From Callipepla californica brunnescens (lineage: Eukaryota > Chordata > Aves > Galliformes > Odontophoridae), in assembly GCA_023055505.1 (NCBI GenBank), contig JALIRH010000027.1, positions 880,501 to 944,500 on the forward strand: a stretch of 64,000 nt of DNA, in the 5' to 3' direction. Shown here in pieces: positions 1 through 11,885 of the stretch. The position numbers and the translations under genes were made by a program. Within the stretch, counting starts at the first letter, position 1; each line of letters begins with the position of its first letter. The notes below the pieces were generated by a model that saw only the letters and a list, made by a program, of their open reading frames with translations, did not search any database and was not told the DNA's origin.

Positions 1-3000
1 CAGCTCTCCTTTGTCTTCCAGACAGGAATCTGATTCGGGCTGCAGACCAGCAGCGCTCATGGGGAGCGAAGCAGTGGCTCTGGTGAGGATAACTGTGGCA
101 GTTATGTGACTAATCCCGACATCTACGGATGTTTTCCCCTGTGCCTGTAAGAGTTCTGTGATCCTCAGCTTCCTCGAGGAAAACAAGCCCATTCTGGCTA
201 GATGACTAACTGCTAGCAGATAGCATGTATGTTTTTCCATATCTGATGAGAAACCAACGTGCCCAAGACAACAGTGCCCCACAGAAACGCTCACTGAACA
301 GGAACAAGGACGGGCAAACAAATGTTCCGTGGCCCTGGGGCTCCCCAGAGAACAGGCAGTGTCAAAGCTCTAGCTCTGAGTGCTTTGGGAAAGAGTCACA
401 CCCAAGGCTCACGGTCCCCATCTCCACCTTGGTGTTGCTCGCTCTCTAATCCCATAAGGAAGACATTCAAGCACACAAAGTCCATTTGTGCTGGCAGCAA
501 AACTCCAAACCCAGAGATCGCTGAGCAAAATGTACACAGGGCACGTTACCCACAGCCCACACGTACAGAGGGAAAGTGTCAGCGGTGGCTAAAGGCAGAA
601 ACGCCTCACTCAGCAAAGGTTTCCCTCTCCAGACCGCCCTGGAGGTGAGCATGGCATCCTCCTCCTGTGCCGAGCTGCAGTTACGGAGCATCATCCTCTC
701 AGTACGTGTGGGTATTCTTAGACTAATAGGTTCCACAAATGGTTTGTAAAGGAGCTTGCTTTGCCTGAAGCACCTGCTTCTTCTCAAACCTTCTGAAACG
801 CAGTGTAAACCAGGCTGCTAATAAAAATCAGCCTTTAGTTTGCTTCCTGAAGACAGCTCACAAAATACACGGTTTATTTGGGAGTGTCTGTATGCTCTTC
901 TATTTCTGTCCTTTTTATTCAACCTCAGAGAGCAGCAAAGGGAACTGTGAGTACAGAGAGAGACAGCCCTGCCCTGAAGAGATTACAGTCTCAATCAGAT
1001 AATGCACTGCAAATTATACGTGGTGAGGCAGAGACCTCAGACAAGCTGAATGGGGAGCAGGCTTGGTTTGGGAAGGAAACTGGGAAAAAACATGTTTTAA
1101 GGAAGACCTTGCAGGAAAGTAGAATGAAAAACTGCAGAAAGGATAAAGGATCTAGGAATATCAAACGAATGAGAGAGATTGTACAGCAGAACACTGAGAA
1201 AAAGAATGAAGAGTGAAGATGAGATCCAGAGTCTAAGTTTCACTGACTTGGGGCACCAAGTTTTACATGGTGCTTACACTTCTATTAACCGGGCTAACAG
1301 ATTGCCTCCAGTGGCTCATCAAGGCTGTGCCTTCGCTTGGAGGCTCGGCTGAGCAGGAATAGGGACAGTGGGTGCAGCAGTGCGTTGTAGGAAGGACAGT
1401 GCCAGATGTAAGTGAGGCAAGGGCAGGGAGCAGGAACAGCGTTTGTTAGGGCACCTGGCACACCTGGAAAAGCTAGACACGCTTTCAGGCACATCAGGCT
1501 TCCTTGGGTCTGAAATAGAAGCAATAACCTTAGAGCTAAATACAGGTTGAGAATAATTGTTCTGAGTTAGTCTTCATTATATTAATGAATTAGGCGAATT
1601 GAGAGAAAGGATGATTGGTTCCTGTTGATCAAAGGGAGGATACTAGCCAGAGGATGGCTGATAATGTCATTTATGGCACAGAGTGGGGGCAAGAGAGATG
1701 AGAATAATTACTGCCTCAGGATGGCTGGCGGTAGCAGAGGTTATAGTGTAGTGTGCAATCAACATCTGAGTGACTTTTATATCCCACAGTCAGGAATTCA
1801 AGAACTCTGATGGTCTTCTGAGGAAGTTTTGAAGAGCTTCCTTAAAGGGTGAGAGGTCAGATAATTGGTGGCTGATGTCTCTGAGTGTTTCTGTCCTCTA
1901 CCCATTTGTAGGCATTAATTTGGGTTGGTTACCTTCAGCTGTTGCCACTGCCAACTGCTGGATCCGCAATGCAGACTGCACACAGTGCAGGAGAGCTGCA
2001 GACAGAAGGGCGGTGGTGGCCTCAGTCATTCTCTGAGAGGCCTAATGCAGCTAAGCAGCTGTAGTTATCTGCCAGCGCTCAGGAGTCCATCACCATCCAT
2101 GCTGTGCCAGTCCTCGGGAGCCTGGGACTTCCCACTGACAATGAAGTCTCCTTGTAGCCTTGCAGAGAAAAGCTAGACATTTCTGAAATTCATTTAAATG
2201 TGATGAGTTGAAATGGTGGAAGGCTGATAATTCATGGTTAGCTTGTAATTTCTAACGTGCTCTTGGTGGCCTGGGTCGGAGCTTCTCCAGTGATTCAGCT
2301 TAACACTGATGGAAGACTTTGCTGGGACCGTCCAGAGGACTCAAATCGAGAACATTGTTCTGTACTGTGCAAGACAAAATATCAGTTGTTCTCAAGTAAA
2401 TATGATCTCTGGCTCAAAGCAGTTAATCACTGTAACATGGGACTCACATCTCATCTGCAGAGTAGGTAACTGCCCCAGGCATTAACGTTTTCAGTCAGGA
2501 AAATGTGCACTCTTCCCACTGAGCTGCCAAAGCGAGGTGCCACACACGCCCGGCCAATACTGAGAGATGCAGACAGACTGAGAATCTGTTGGCTTCAGAA
2601 ATGAGCTGCAGTTATCTACAGCATCTGAGACTCAGCAGGGAGCTAAAGCTCAGCTATGGGCTCACAGGTACAGAAAGCACTTCTGGCGAGGCTGGAGCAG
2701 CCTGCTGCAGGCTGCTCAGAGCTCACAGCTGGAGGCAGAACCGGGGAGCCCCATCTCTGTGCTTGCATGCAGGATGCTTAATATTATGGTCAAAAGAAAA
2801 TGAAAGGGGAATTTGTTTTAGTTTGTAAAATCCGTATGCAAGCCTAATTTTGACCAGCAGCAACTTCAGTGAGTAGGCTGGTGTAACATTTTCACATGAT
2901 TTGTACTGGAGGAATATATACTTCTATATCTATAGAAACACCCACAGAAATTCTTTTAAAGAATCACAATAGTTGGAATGTGAGATCTCACAGCTCTGGA

Positions 3001-5551
3001 GGCTTTCTGCTCCAATGGTGGGTGAACCAAACTCCAGAGTGTGGACAATGAGAATGAAGAGTTTTCCTTGTACACGCATGCCTTACTCTGAACGGAAAGG
3101 TCACATACCTTAACTGAACTGTACAGCGGAGCAGACTCAGCTGAAGGCAGAAGGGGGAGCGACAGGACAACCTCAGACGTTCCCGTGGCACACAGACATC
3201 AGATGAAGTCCTGAACCGAGAGCAAAATGGCAGCGATAGCCAACAAACAGCCAACACTGAACTTCAATGTCGGCAGAGGAGGAAATCAGCACAGAAAAGG
3301 GCAGTGACTCACCCAGAGTCAGAACCGAAACGCGGTGCCCGAATTGTCTCCGCTGTACCACATTCCTCACGGAGCTGCCACCTCTCGTTCCCATCAGCAG
3401 AACTAAAACCTCCCGGGCTGTTGTGTTACTGGGCATGGCTGCACAAGCAGCAATTTCACCCCGTTTCATAAGACTGCAAGCATCTAATGTAATTCCTAAC
3501 TGTGTTCTGTAGTTCCTTATTCTGTCTTTTGAGATAGTGAAGCTCAGCCATGGCCTTGTCAGGACAGGGACCTTCAGGGGCTGCAGTCTTGTGTGCTGGG
3601 GTTTGCCATAGCACAGCAGCTCCTGGCAGTGCTATGTGACACAGCATGGAGCAAGTTCAGTGAAAGGTCAGAAAAAAGAACCGCGATCTGAAAGCCTGGC
3701 ACAGCAAAGCAGAGAGCAGCAGCGGACAGAGCCAGTCCTGCTGAGGATGCCATGGAAGAGGAGAAAAGACGAGGAAGGGGGTGATGGGCATAGCAGGGAA
3801 TGCAGCAGAAATGTAAAGTCCTGGCTTGAAGCAGTGATGGAGCTCCTGGCAGCAAGGCAGGGCCAGCCCAGGGGAGCTCAGGTGACCCCGAGGATTGGAG
3901 CCAGGATCCGTCCCTTCGCTGACCTCATTTAAGGGTTGGCAGTGGAGGTGAGGGCATCTTGCTGGAGATCCCTGCCCACCTGAGGCCTTCTGAAGGTAAG
4001 CAAACTTTCCCCCTTTGTTTCTGCACCCATGGCTGCCGCATTTGGGCTCGTTCTCATTTGCTGCAGCCAAAGGCTTCGCCACCCCACTGTTACTGCTGTA
4101 CTTTCCATCACATCATAGCGTTACAGGAATTAATATATTGTGCCAAGGAAAAAAGGTGGGTTTCCAGGGTAGTTCTCAATCGCATTAGCCCTGTTGCTAT
4201 AACCTCAAAGAAGCTTCCCCGAGAAGGAACTAAGCCATAATTAAGGCACTGCATTCCCAGAGTTCTCTTTTATTTTATGCTATGGGTAATCTTAAGCTAA
4301 GGGGAACGCGGAGTGCAGCTCAATGAGCTCCATGAGGGCACGGAGCTGACAGGCTGTGTAAACGTAGCGGTGCCTCGGCTCTCAGAGGAGGAGAGGATCT
4401 CTGCTTTTAGGCCTCTGAAGCGCCCCATTACCCAACGAAAACTCCAGCGAGCTCCCCCAAAACCGCAGCCACCGATGTTGTGGATTGTTCCCAACAAATG
4501 ATGTCAGAATAAAGGATGGGGGTGGGGGACATCTGCATTGTATGCCAAGGTCTGTCTAAAAATATTTTACACCTGCTATTCGTTGCACACACCGATCATA
4601 TTTTGTCTGTGAGGTAAAGAACTCGCAGTGCCAAGGGGAGCATGGTTTATGCTCCTGAAGCCTTAATGCTTTTTCCCTTCTGCAAGGCAGAACTCCTTAC
4701 TACCTTCACTAAAATAAAGCCAAGAGGACAAAAGTCATGCACACACTGCCACGGCAACGGTTTAACCATTCCTCTCGCTGATCTTTGGAAACAATCCCTT
4801 CAGCAGGATTTTACCACTCTGGCACTTCCATTTAGCAAACTTTTTATGCAGCTCATGAGAGGAACGGTGCCAACTCTGTACACTCAATTTAAATCGACTT
4901 GCTGATGGCAGAAAAAAAGAATGCTGAACCGTCAGTTTGCTTCATCTGCTCCAAAACTACCAACACAAACTCTGAGGTATTTATTACTGAAAGTTAATAG
5001 AACAGTCTGGGGCACGAGCTCAGTGAATGAACTCTGGTTTGATCCCATGCTGGCTGAAAGAGCTGATTTAACAACTAGCTGTTTGGTTACTTGGGATTTC
5101 AGAAGCACAGGTTCAGGTTTGCTGTCACAGCTGCTGTGTTTGTGGCACGGGAGCTCGGAGCCGTGCTGCTGTGGCCTGCAGCACCATGGCACCGGAGATG
5201 CTTCAGATCCTGCTGATTTTGCACGGTGAAGAGCTCCACAAGTCGGCTCTTCCTCACGAAAACAATCACATCTGTTTAATTCTGGCTACCACAACTAGAT
5301 CCAGAGCGAGGTCTGTCATTCATCCATGCAACGAGCGCAGCCGTCCCCACCCCACCATGCCCAGAAGGCCCCGAGCTCAATCTCATCGATTCCCACATGA
5401 TGATTTTCAACAGTGATCAACTTGTGCTGAACTGAGTCAGCCTTACGTGCAAGAGCTGCCACGCTTATCAACCGCTACCCCAACACTGGGACACTAACCT
5501 TGTTTTAACACAGCATGATTGCTTAAAAAACTCTGAACCAAGCTATTATAC

Positions 5552-5577
5552 GGGGCGGGGGGGGGGGGGGGAGGGGG
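5552..5577. repeat. G-rich run (G-quadruplex-capable)
   Basis: A near-pure guanine tract interrupted by one C and one A. It has enough consecutive G for a quadruplex on the plus strand. It lies in intergenic DNA with no associated gene and most simply is a low-complexity tract. Confidence 0.8.
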
Positions 5578-6626
5578 ACACAAAACCTGGTAACTACTGA
5601 TTTTGACATTTATGAAACTAGAAGAAATACTGTGAAAATACTGCCTGGTGTCTTTTAAGAGAGCCGTACAGATCGCAGGTTTGAGCAATAAATAGTGGAA
5701 GAGGCGAGCTGCAGTAAGCGTGGGCCTCCAGCCACTCTGCTTTCTGGGATGCTGCCATGGTGGTGGTCAGGGCTCTGGTTGTGCTTCAGAAGTGAAGCAG
5801 AACACTACTGCGACTTCAGATGGCTTTAGGGATTGTTCTCTGAACCTTGTGTTTGCTGGAGACTTCGAATGAACACACGATGCACCGCGGGGACGCGTAC
5901 TATGGCATCGCCCTTTTCCTCCCTGCAAACAAAAGACATCTGAGGTTCAACCTGCACCTGCCATTTTAAGAAAGTAAACTGCATGCTCACAACAGAAAAC
6001 ACGGGACTCGCACATCTGGGCAATGCTTTTTTTCACGCTCACTCCACTTGGGCCCTTTCTCTTTCTGTTCCCTGCGGGAACAGAACGCGGGGTGCGTGCA
6101 CACCCAGCGCCAGGTCGGCTGGGCACTCGTTCGGAACACTGTGTTGCAATGTCAATGTTTGAGCTAACAAATTCAGTGCTAAGCTTCGGTAAAAAATAAA
6201 CGGATGAAGAGCACTGAACAGCAAACGGGGAAATCTTTAACTTCTAGGAGTAGGAGAACGCACTGAAAATGGTATTCCCAATCTACAGGAGCTCCAAGGG
6301 CCTTTTCTCCAGATCACCTCCTTGCAAAGCACCAGAAACGACCCAAGGAGGACAAAAACCTGCTTATCAAAATCTTCGTATTACAAGGTGCCGCTGCATG
6401 CAGGCACCCAGAAAAAATAATGAACAACTTCTTTTTTCCAGAGTTTTCTCCCAGCAACGACTGCCTTCAGCGCAGAGCTGCTGATGGTGACAGCAAACAA
6501 ATCAGAGTGGAAGGGGGCAGTACTGCTGGGTGGCCTTTAAAACAAACCATCTCAGCTTAAATCACAGGAACGCAATTACAGAGCACAGCCTCCGCTCTCA
6601 CAGCCGCTCGACCTCTTCGCCAGGTT

Positions 6627-6650
6627 AGTGATTACTACGTGGTAATTACT
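6627..6650. repeat. Inverted repeat with homeodomain-type ATTA cores
   Basis: The arms are AGTGATTAC and GTAATTACT, separated by TACGTG. They are complementary except at one position, and each contains an ATTA/TAAT core. A dimeric homeodomain site is the obvious reading, but it is inference only; no gene is near except the TOB1 3' end about 1.3 kb away. Confidence 0.45.
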
Positions 6651-7952
6651 GAACTGATAGCAGCCTTCAACTTCAGCCACGCAAACAGAGCAACACGCAG
6701 ATCAGCCACCCCATGTTTCAGTGTTGCTCAGGGGCCTTTCAGCAGCAAAAGCACGCGCTCAAAATCAGGGATACGCTTTAAGGAGGGCTCTGCCCACTGA
6801 TGTGCCGCTAACGAAAAGATAAACCAGATGGCAAACTCAATAAAAAGCAGCAGACAGATGAATGCCTAAAAAAACGTGCACTCCACTACTGCTTTGGAAC
6901 TGGTTGTCATGGCACTCCAAATTGATGGCACGGTCAGCCTCACACCTCCAACCCATCCATTTGCTAGTGCAGCACTTCACAGCTCCACTGTGCAAAGGCC
7001 TCAGTGCTGGGGACACTCATCCTTCCAGCACGAGGTTACAGCCACCGATGTCAGCTCTGCTCCCACCAAACCGGGTCTGTGTGCGTGCAGCAGTGCTGGC
7101 ACCGGGGCAACTCACACCTTCCTAAAAGCATCCGACAAGCAAAGAATGATTCTGAAATGCCAATTGCAGAACAGTGAAGTTCGGATGATTTTATTACTGT
7201 GCTCCTTGTGTAGCTCAGAATCCATCACTATGAGGCAAAGGACAATCCACGTACACGTCTTCTCTTTGTACAGCTGGAGCTAGGATGGAAAATAAGTTGC
7301 TGGTTAACAGTTTGGCATTAAATAAGCAAGTTCTTCTTCCCCACGACAACGTCCATTAGCAAGGAACACTATTTGTCAAAAAGACAGAGAAGAGAAAGGG
7401 ATGCCACAGAAAATCTGGTTTTTGTCACCTTCCCAAGTCCCGGTCCTCCCACTCACATTTCTGTTTTGAAACCCTATAAAATTGGTACACGCCGCTGGAA
7501 TAAAAGCCTTCATTTCCACGCTGTTGTTGCGTTACATTTCTCCTTTTGATAGCAGCACAGAAAATGGCAGTTTACAACGAGTCCAGTAACCGTCCATCAG
7601 CACTTCTATTCAGCCGAGCTGCGGAGGCATTCATCCCCAGCACAGAGCTCTGCTGATGCACTGCTCTGGGACCTCCCGAGGTGGCAGCCCAAATCCACCC
7701 TGCTTACACACACAGTCCCACTGAACCACCTGAGCACCTTCCAGATGGGTCACGCCACGGCTCGGCACCCACACCGCTCGCAGCCTTCATTCTCCAGGGG
7801 AAAACACTCATCACCTTCTGACTCCAAACCCCAAACAGTGCTGAGCTGTTCGCCAGCAGCCAGCGGTGGCAGGCGAGCGAGGCATGGCGGCACTGCCTCC
7901 CCCCCCAGCACTGCACAGCACAGACCACAGCAGCCAAGTAATTTTAAAGGAT

Positions 7953-7958
7953 TTTAAT
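7953..7958 (-). promoter_or_regulatory. TOB1: Candidate TOB1 poly(A) signal ATTAAA
   Basis: Minus-strand ATTAAA sits at the end of the AT-rich 3' UTR, where composition switches to GC-rich flanking DNA. Cleavage would be expected near 7930-7945. An AATAAA only a few bases after the stop codon (8768-8773) is too close to the coding region to be the main signal. Confidence 0.5.
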
Positions 7959-8446
7959 ACAAACTTAATATAAACTATTTCAGTCCCTCTTAACATGTAA
8001 GACACTGACTCAAAATACTTTTATACCTTTTTTCAAGTATTGCACAATGTAGGTACAAAATTAATATTTACGATTACATTTTCTTCCATAATATATAGCA
8101 AAAATCTTTAAACTTTTAACAGAAAATACAATTTGTGTTTCTTTTGAAAAAAGCAAATATTTCGTACATTTGTAATTCCACCACTAAGGAATATTCTGTA
8201 CACAACTTTTTATATCTTTTTTTTTTTTTATCGTTGATGTCTTTAAGATGGATATCTTACAATTTCAGTAAAAAAAATACAACATGAAGCTGCTGCAGCT
8301 GTCACAGATCACTGTAGTAAAAAGATATAAATGCAATACCATGTTGTAGAAACAATATATATACTCTGATATTTTACAAACTTTGTACTAAATTAAATTA
8401 TACAATTAGAAAAAGACCAATAAACCCACTTACTAGTGCCAATTTT

Positions 8447-8494
8447 TATATATATATACATACATGTCTGTGTGCATATATATATATATATAGA
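8447..8494. repeat. TA-dinucleotide microsatellite in the TOB1 3' UTR
   Basis: Two TA runs are separated by a short CATACATGTCTGTGTG stretch, all within the 3' UTR. The tract is probably length-variable and would be transcribed as an AU-alternating segment. Confidence 0.8.
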
Positions 8495-8775
8495 CAGAAA
8501 AATCAGCCACGTCCTTGCTATATCTTAAATACTGTAAGAGGCCATATTCTGAGTATATTTTTTCAATGTACAGTCAGTATAAAATAATTTTGTGCTTGGT
8601 TGGCAAATGAAAAAAAATGATGCATGTCGTATTTCTCTAACCAAGCCTGAATGTAATTCATACTACAAGCCTTAAAAAAAAAATCTCAAGAGGTGGAAAA
8701 AAAAGATACACCCTTGGGTACGTGCATGTTCACTTGTACAATAGTATTTACTCGTATGTCACTTCTGTTTTATTT

Positions 8776-9753
8776 TTAGTTAGCCATAACTGGCTGAAAT
8801 TGCTGGTTAGAATACTGCATGTTGTTTAAACTAAAATTCAAGCCATCCACAAAAGACTTCTCATTTAGACCTCCATAGGCTGCAAACATATCAAAGGCAT
8901 TACCGTACTGGAGAGGACTGAGGTTGAGGGGGCTGTCACCAGGAAATACGCTACTGGTGCTACCCTGACCCTGCATGTTGGGGAAAATGAACTCCTTCGC
9001 GTTGGGAGAAAGGGCAGAAGTCTTCTGCTGTTGTTGCTGCTGCTGCTGATTGCCTAAGCCAAGCCCGTAGAGAGAGTGCATGGAGGAGGAGAGGGCTTTC
9101 TGCTTCAGCAGGTCATTGACATTCAAGCCAAGGTTGGTGGGAGAAGTGCGGGCGACCTTGTTGCTACGGCCACTGTTCTTCATTTTGGTCGAGCCAAACT
9201 TGGTGGCAGCAAATGTGGCAGTGGTGAAGGTTAAAGGCTGAGTGGAGCGGGGCATGAAAGTCGGGCTCACAGCAGCAGAGTGACCAAAGGGAGGAGAAGG
9301 AGAACTAGACACTGACGATGCTGGGTCACTAATTGGCATGAACACCTGGGCCTCTGGGTTAAAGCTGTTCTTGATCTCCTTATCCAACTCACATCCATTT
9401 TCATTATCATCCACATAAAGCACTTTCACTGGTCCCTTTTCACCAATTTGGTATGAAACCTCAAACGGGTCAATCCAAACACTAAGATCCTGAGGCAAGT
9501 TGCCACGAACATCATCAATGTCCAAACCACTCTCTTTGGATGCTTGTTCTATGACTGGGTCCACTTTCTCCCCTATGTGTATACATCTAAACCCTGATCC
9601 TTTGTATGGCTTTTCTGGATACCAGTGCCCTTCATACTTCTTCTTCAGAAGTCTTTCAAGCTCCTCACCGAAAATGTTGACGCGTCGTCTGGGAAGCTTA
9701 TTGTACAAATAGGAAATAATAAAATTGAGTGCTACTTGGATTTCAAGCTGCAT
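8776..9753 (-). CDS. TOB1: TOB1, transducer of ERBB2 1 (BTG/TOB antiproliferative protein)
   Basis: Intact single-exon coding sequence of 325 residues, starting [16 protein letters not shown] and ending FQPVMAN. Residues 1 to about 115 form the BTG/TOB domain, which binds the CAF1/CNOT7 deadenylase; a basic NLS-like stretch lies at about 21-39. Two PAM2-type motifs for binding the PABP C-terminal domain are visible, [12 protein letters not shown] at 130-141 and [12 protein letters not shown] at 248-259. Three Ser-Pro sites at 151, 153 and 163 correspond to the known ERK sites. An eight-Gln run occupies 236-243. The known role is to recruit CCR4-NOT to mRNA and restrain proliferation, in nucleus and cytoplasm. 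TOB2 is the main alternative, but the C-terminus and PAM2 sequences match TOB1. The start has G at -3, and the upstream sequence is 5' UTR without another ATG in this exon. Confidence 0.98.
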   Translation of the reverse strand: MQLEIQVALNFIISYLYNKLPRRRVNIFGEELERLLKKKYEGHWYPEKPYKGSGFRCIHIGEKVDPVIEQASKESGLDIDDVRGNLPQDLSVWIDPFEVSYQIGEKGPVKVLYVDDNENGCELDKEIKNSFNPEAQVFMPISDPASSVSSSPSPPFGHSAAVSPTFMPRSTQPLTFTTATFAATKFGSTKMKNSGRSNKVARTSPTNLGLNVNDLLKQKALSSSMHSLYGLGLGNQQQQQQQQKTSALSPNAKEFIFPNMQGQGSTSSVFPGDSPLNLSPLQYGNAFDMFAAYGGLNEKSFVDGLNFSLNNMQYSNQQFQPVMAN

Positions 9754-9887
9754 AGCTGCTATGCCACAAAGGTATGAGTCTGTTTCAAATCACGAAGAAA
9801 GTGTTCAAGATGCCACAGGGAAACAAAATTTCCTTCAAAGTGCTGATGCTAGTTGATTATTATCCTTCACCTTGAGCGCTCTTGTTC
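9754..9887 (-). other. TOB1: TOB1 5' UTR part of exon 2, with predicted acceptor
   Basis: On the minus strand a pyrimidine-rich stretch ends in CTTAAAG, giving an acceptor AG at 9889-9888 and an exon start at 9887, 134 nt before the ATG. No upstream ATG is present in this segment. TOB1 genes in other vertebrates carry the whole coding region in one exon preceded by a non-coding exon, which agrees. The acceptor is predicted from sequence only. Confidence 0.55.
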
Positions 9888-10246
9888 CTTTAAGAAAAAA
9901 CAAAAGCAAACACATCCAAATAAGGAAAGATAAGATCAAGGTCCAAGGCCTATTCTTTCAGCTTCACTTTCTGCATAGAACAGGTTATGTTTTAAGTGAA
10001 AAAAAAAACCCCATCAACTATTTCTGTCCATGCCTGCAAAAGGCGAGGGCGTCAGCTACGCCCGCTGTGACTTACAAACAACCCCGCAGAAGATGCACCA
10101 GGCCCGTGTTTACATACGCAGCACGGGGTGCTTCAAAATAACATGAGCTTGCAGTTTAGTTATTCACAAAGCTGCAAGTGTCATGCTTCAGACATCCCAG
10201 AACTGCCAGCTCTGCCAGGGGCTCCGTGACCGACGCGCGCTGCGCT

Positions 10247-10305
10247 GATTTATCGGGCTCAGCTGCACCATTTAGCACTGTGCTATTAGCTGAGCCCGAA
10301 AGGTC
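10247..10305 (+). repeat. Stem-loop in TOB1 intron 1
   Basis: The arms CGGGCTCAGCT (10254-10264) and AGCTGAGCCCG (10288-10298) are perfectly complementary around a 23-nt loop. The loop itself holds the small dyad TAGCAC/GTGCTA. In plus-strand RNA the stem can extend outward by about seven more positions using G-U pairs and one mismatch. On the minus strand (TOB1 pre-mRNA sense) the extension is poorer. No function is known to me. Confidence 0.7.
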
Positions 10306-10798
10306 CCGGGTTGGGGATCATTTATCACTCCCAAGTTTGCCAACGCAGCGGTCACGCCGTAAGCTGCAGAAACACTGAAATATTTTCAGTTGCTTTGGAG
10401 AACATCAGACAAGTAACTAAAGCTATGCGACGCATTTTAATTCCCAGGCACCGTGCAACAGCAACTGCTGAAATCCTGCCCAGGGCTGCGCTGCTGAAGT
10501 TGCACCGAGGAGGAGAAAATGCCCCACGGTACGGACACAGCACTCCCAACGTTCCTCCAAAGAGCTAAAACGATCAGGCAGGCAATGCATACAGAGTAGG
10601 GGCATCGATCCCCTGCACTGGGGATGGCAATGACCGTGAGATTAATTACAGTGCATAAATTGTCCCTATTCTAAGAACTGTTCCACCACACATTAAATAC
10701 TGCATTTTGTGTAGCCCAGCTAGAGCCAGCGCTGCAGCCAGCGGGGCGTCTCATGGCCCCAGCGGAAAACAATCGCCTTTCTCCTTCTCCAGGACTCC

Positions 10799-10843
10799 AT
10801 TTTATATTTAATATAAAATATGGCTGTCGGTCCTTTAAAGGAC
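10799..10843. repeat. Two adjacent palindromes in TOB1 intron 1
   Basis: A 10-bp-arm AT palindrome (ATTTTATATT, one base, AATATAAAAT) at 10799-10819 is followed by a perfect 14-bp palindrome GTCCTTTAAAGGAC at 10830-10843. Both sit in a short AT-rich pocket of an otherwise GC-rich intron, which could mark a protein-binding element. Confidence 0.65.
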
Positions 10844-11585
10844 AAAGGAGAAAACAGGCACCTGAAGTCAGAGGAAGGGGCAGTGAGGTAGCAGCACCCA
10901 GCAAGGAAAAGCCCGCAGCGCTGGGGTGCGAGGAGCCCAGCTGCCGGGGACACCTTGGCACCAAAGTCCCCGTGAAACAAAACACGTCTATTCCGTGAAA
11001 CGCCCTGCAAGAATTTCAATTAAGGGTGTGCTCCCCTGCACTGCATCGCCAGGAATAAAATTCAGCAGAGCTGCTGCTGCTGAAGATGAGAGAGATCGAA
11101 GTCAAGATCAAAATAACCATTAAAAAAAAAAAAAAAGAACTTTGTATTTACATTGTTATTTCCTCCTCCAAATAATCTCCTTCTCAAGGCTGTTACCCTA
11201 TTTCCAAGCCACTCGCGCTCTCCCCAAGATGGTATGGGAATATGGGAAAGCCTGCACGATAAGGCGACCTTTAAACGTTTGCTGGATCAGCACTGGGTGG
11301 GGATAAGGAAAAGATCAAGGGCAAACAGAAGATATTTACAAAAGGGCCACAACCGGCGCGGCGGAGCCCATCGGGCGGTTCAGAGGGGCATTTAAAAAGG
11401 ATTTATTCATCCGTCCGTGCCGTTCCTCCGCGTCCCTGAGGAAAGGAGCCCGGTTCGGGCCCGGAGCGCCGTGCGGGCACCGCCAACTTCAGCCCGCGCT
11501 CCGCCGGCCCCGGGCCGCAGCGGCGTTACATAACAGGCGGCCGGGGCTCATTACATTTCTGCTCACGGCCCGCGGAGCTCCGGCG

Positions 11586-11620
11586 GCAGCAGCAGCAGCA
11601 GCAGGAGGAGGAGGAGGAGG
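11586..11620. repeat. AGC/AGG triplet repeat
   Basis: About six AGC/GCA triplets run directly into about five GAG/AGG triplets, just inside predicted TOB1 intron 1. Potentially length-variable. It is not within a coding frame. Confidence 0.85.
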
Positions 11621-11885
11621 GGGAGGAAGAGCGCGACAGCCCAGAAGGGAGAGATCACCGGGGCCGACCCGCCCGGCGCAGCCCTGGGCCGCGTCCTGCG
11701 GGCTCCGTGAGCCGGAACGCCGCCTCCGCCGCCCCCAGCCCGGCCCCGCGAGGGGTCCCGCGGCCCCTCCGCCCACCCCCGTCCCGGCGGGGCCCTCCCG
11801 CCCTCAGAGAGCGGTACTCACCCGGGGTGGGGGGGGGACGGGGGAGGGGGTGCGCAGTGCAAACGATCCCGGCGGGGCTGCGGGC

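Larger units (their letters stand above)
1..7930. other. Intergenic region 3' of TOB1, no gene recognised
   Basis: All open frames here are short (up to about 140 codons), have no recognisable family motif, and are not linked by convincing splice sites into a longer protein. The composition is moderately GC-rich with scattered AT-rich pockets. Visible landmarks are a G-run near 5.55 kb and a homeodomain-type inverted repeat near 6.63 kb, listed separately. I see no tRNA, rRNA or clear transposon. Non-coding transcripts or enhancers cannot be excluded. Confidence 0.6.
7940..8775 (-). other. TOB1: TOB1 3' untranslated region
   Basis: About 0.83 kb of strongly AT-rich sequence follows the TOB1 stop codon on the minus strand. 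It contains many A/T runs, ATTTA-type AU-rich motifs and a TA-dinucleotide tract. Such AU-rich 3' UTRs are typical of short-lived messages, which fits the immediate-response behaviour known for TOB/BTG genes. The distal limit is set by an ATTAAA polyadenylation signal, so it is approximate. The sequence becomes GC-rich immediately beyond it. Confidence 0.7.
9888..11821 (-). other. TOB1: TOB1 5' UTR intron (predicted)
   Basis: About 1.9 kb between a good donor (GTGAGT after CCCCGG) and the acceptor at 9888. It contains no coding exon. Notable contents are a stem-loop at 10247-10305, two palindromes near 10.8 kb, and GC-rich sequence with AGC/AGG triplet runs at the promoter-proximal end. Confidence 0.55.

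Noticed and set aside
8768..8773. AATAAA just after the TOB1 stop codon as the main poly(A) signal
   Set aside because: It would leave almost no 3' UTR, whereas the AT-rich UTR continues for another 0.8 kb to an ATTAAA at a composition boundary.
10247..10305. Calling the TOB1 intron stem-loop a microRNA gene
   Set aside because: The stem is only about 11 perfect pairs (18 with wobble and a mismatch), shorter than usual for a precursor, and I know of no microRNA at this place; kept as a structural finding only.
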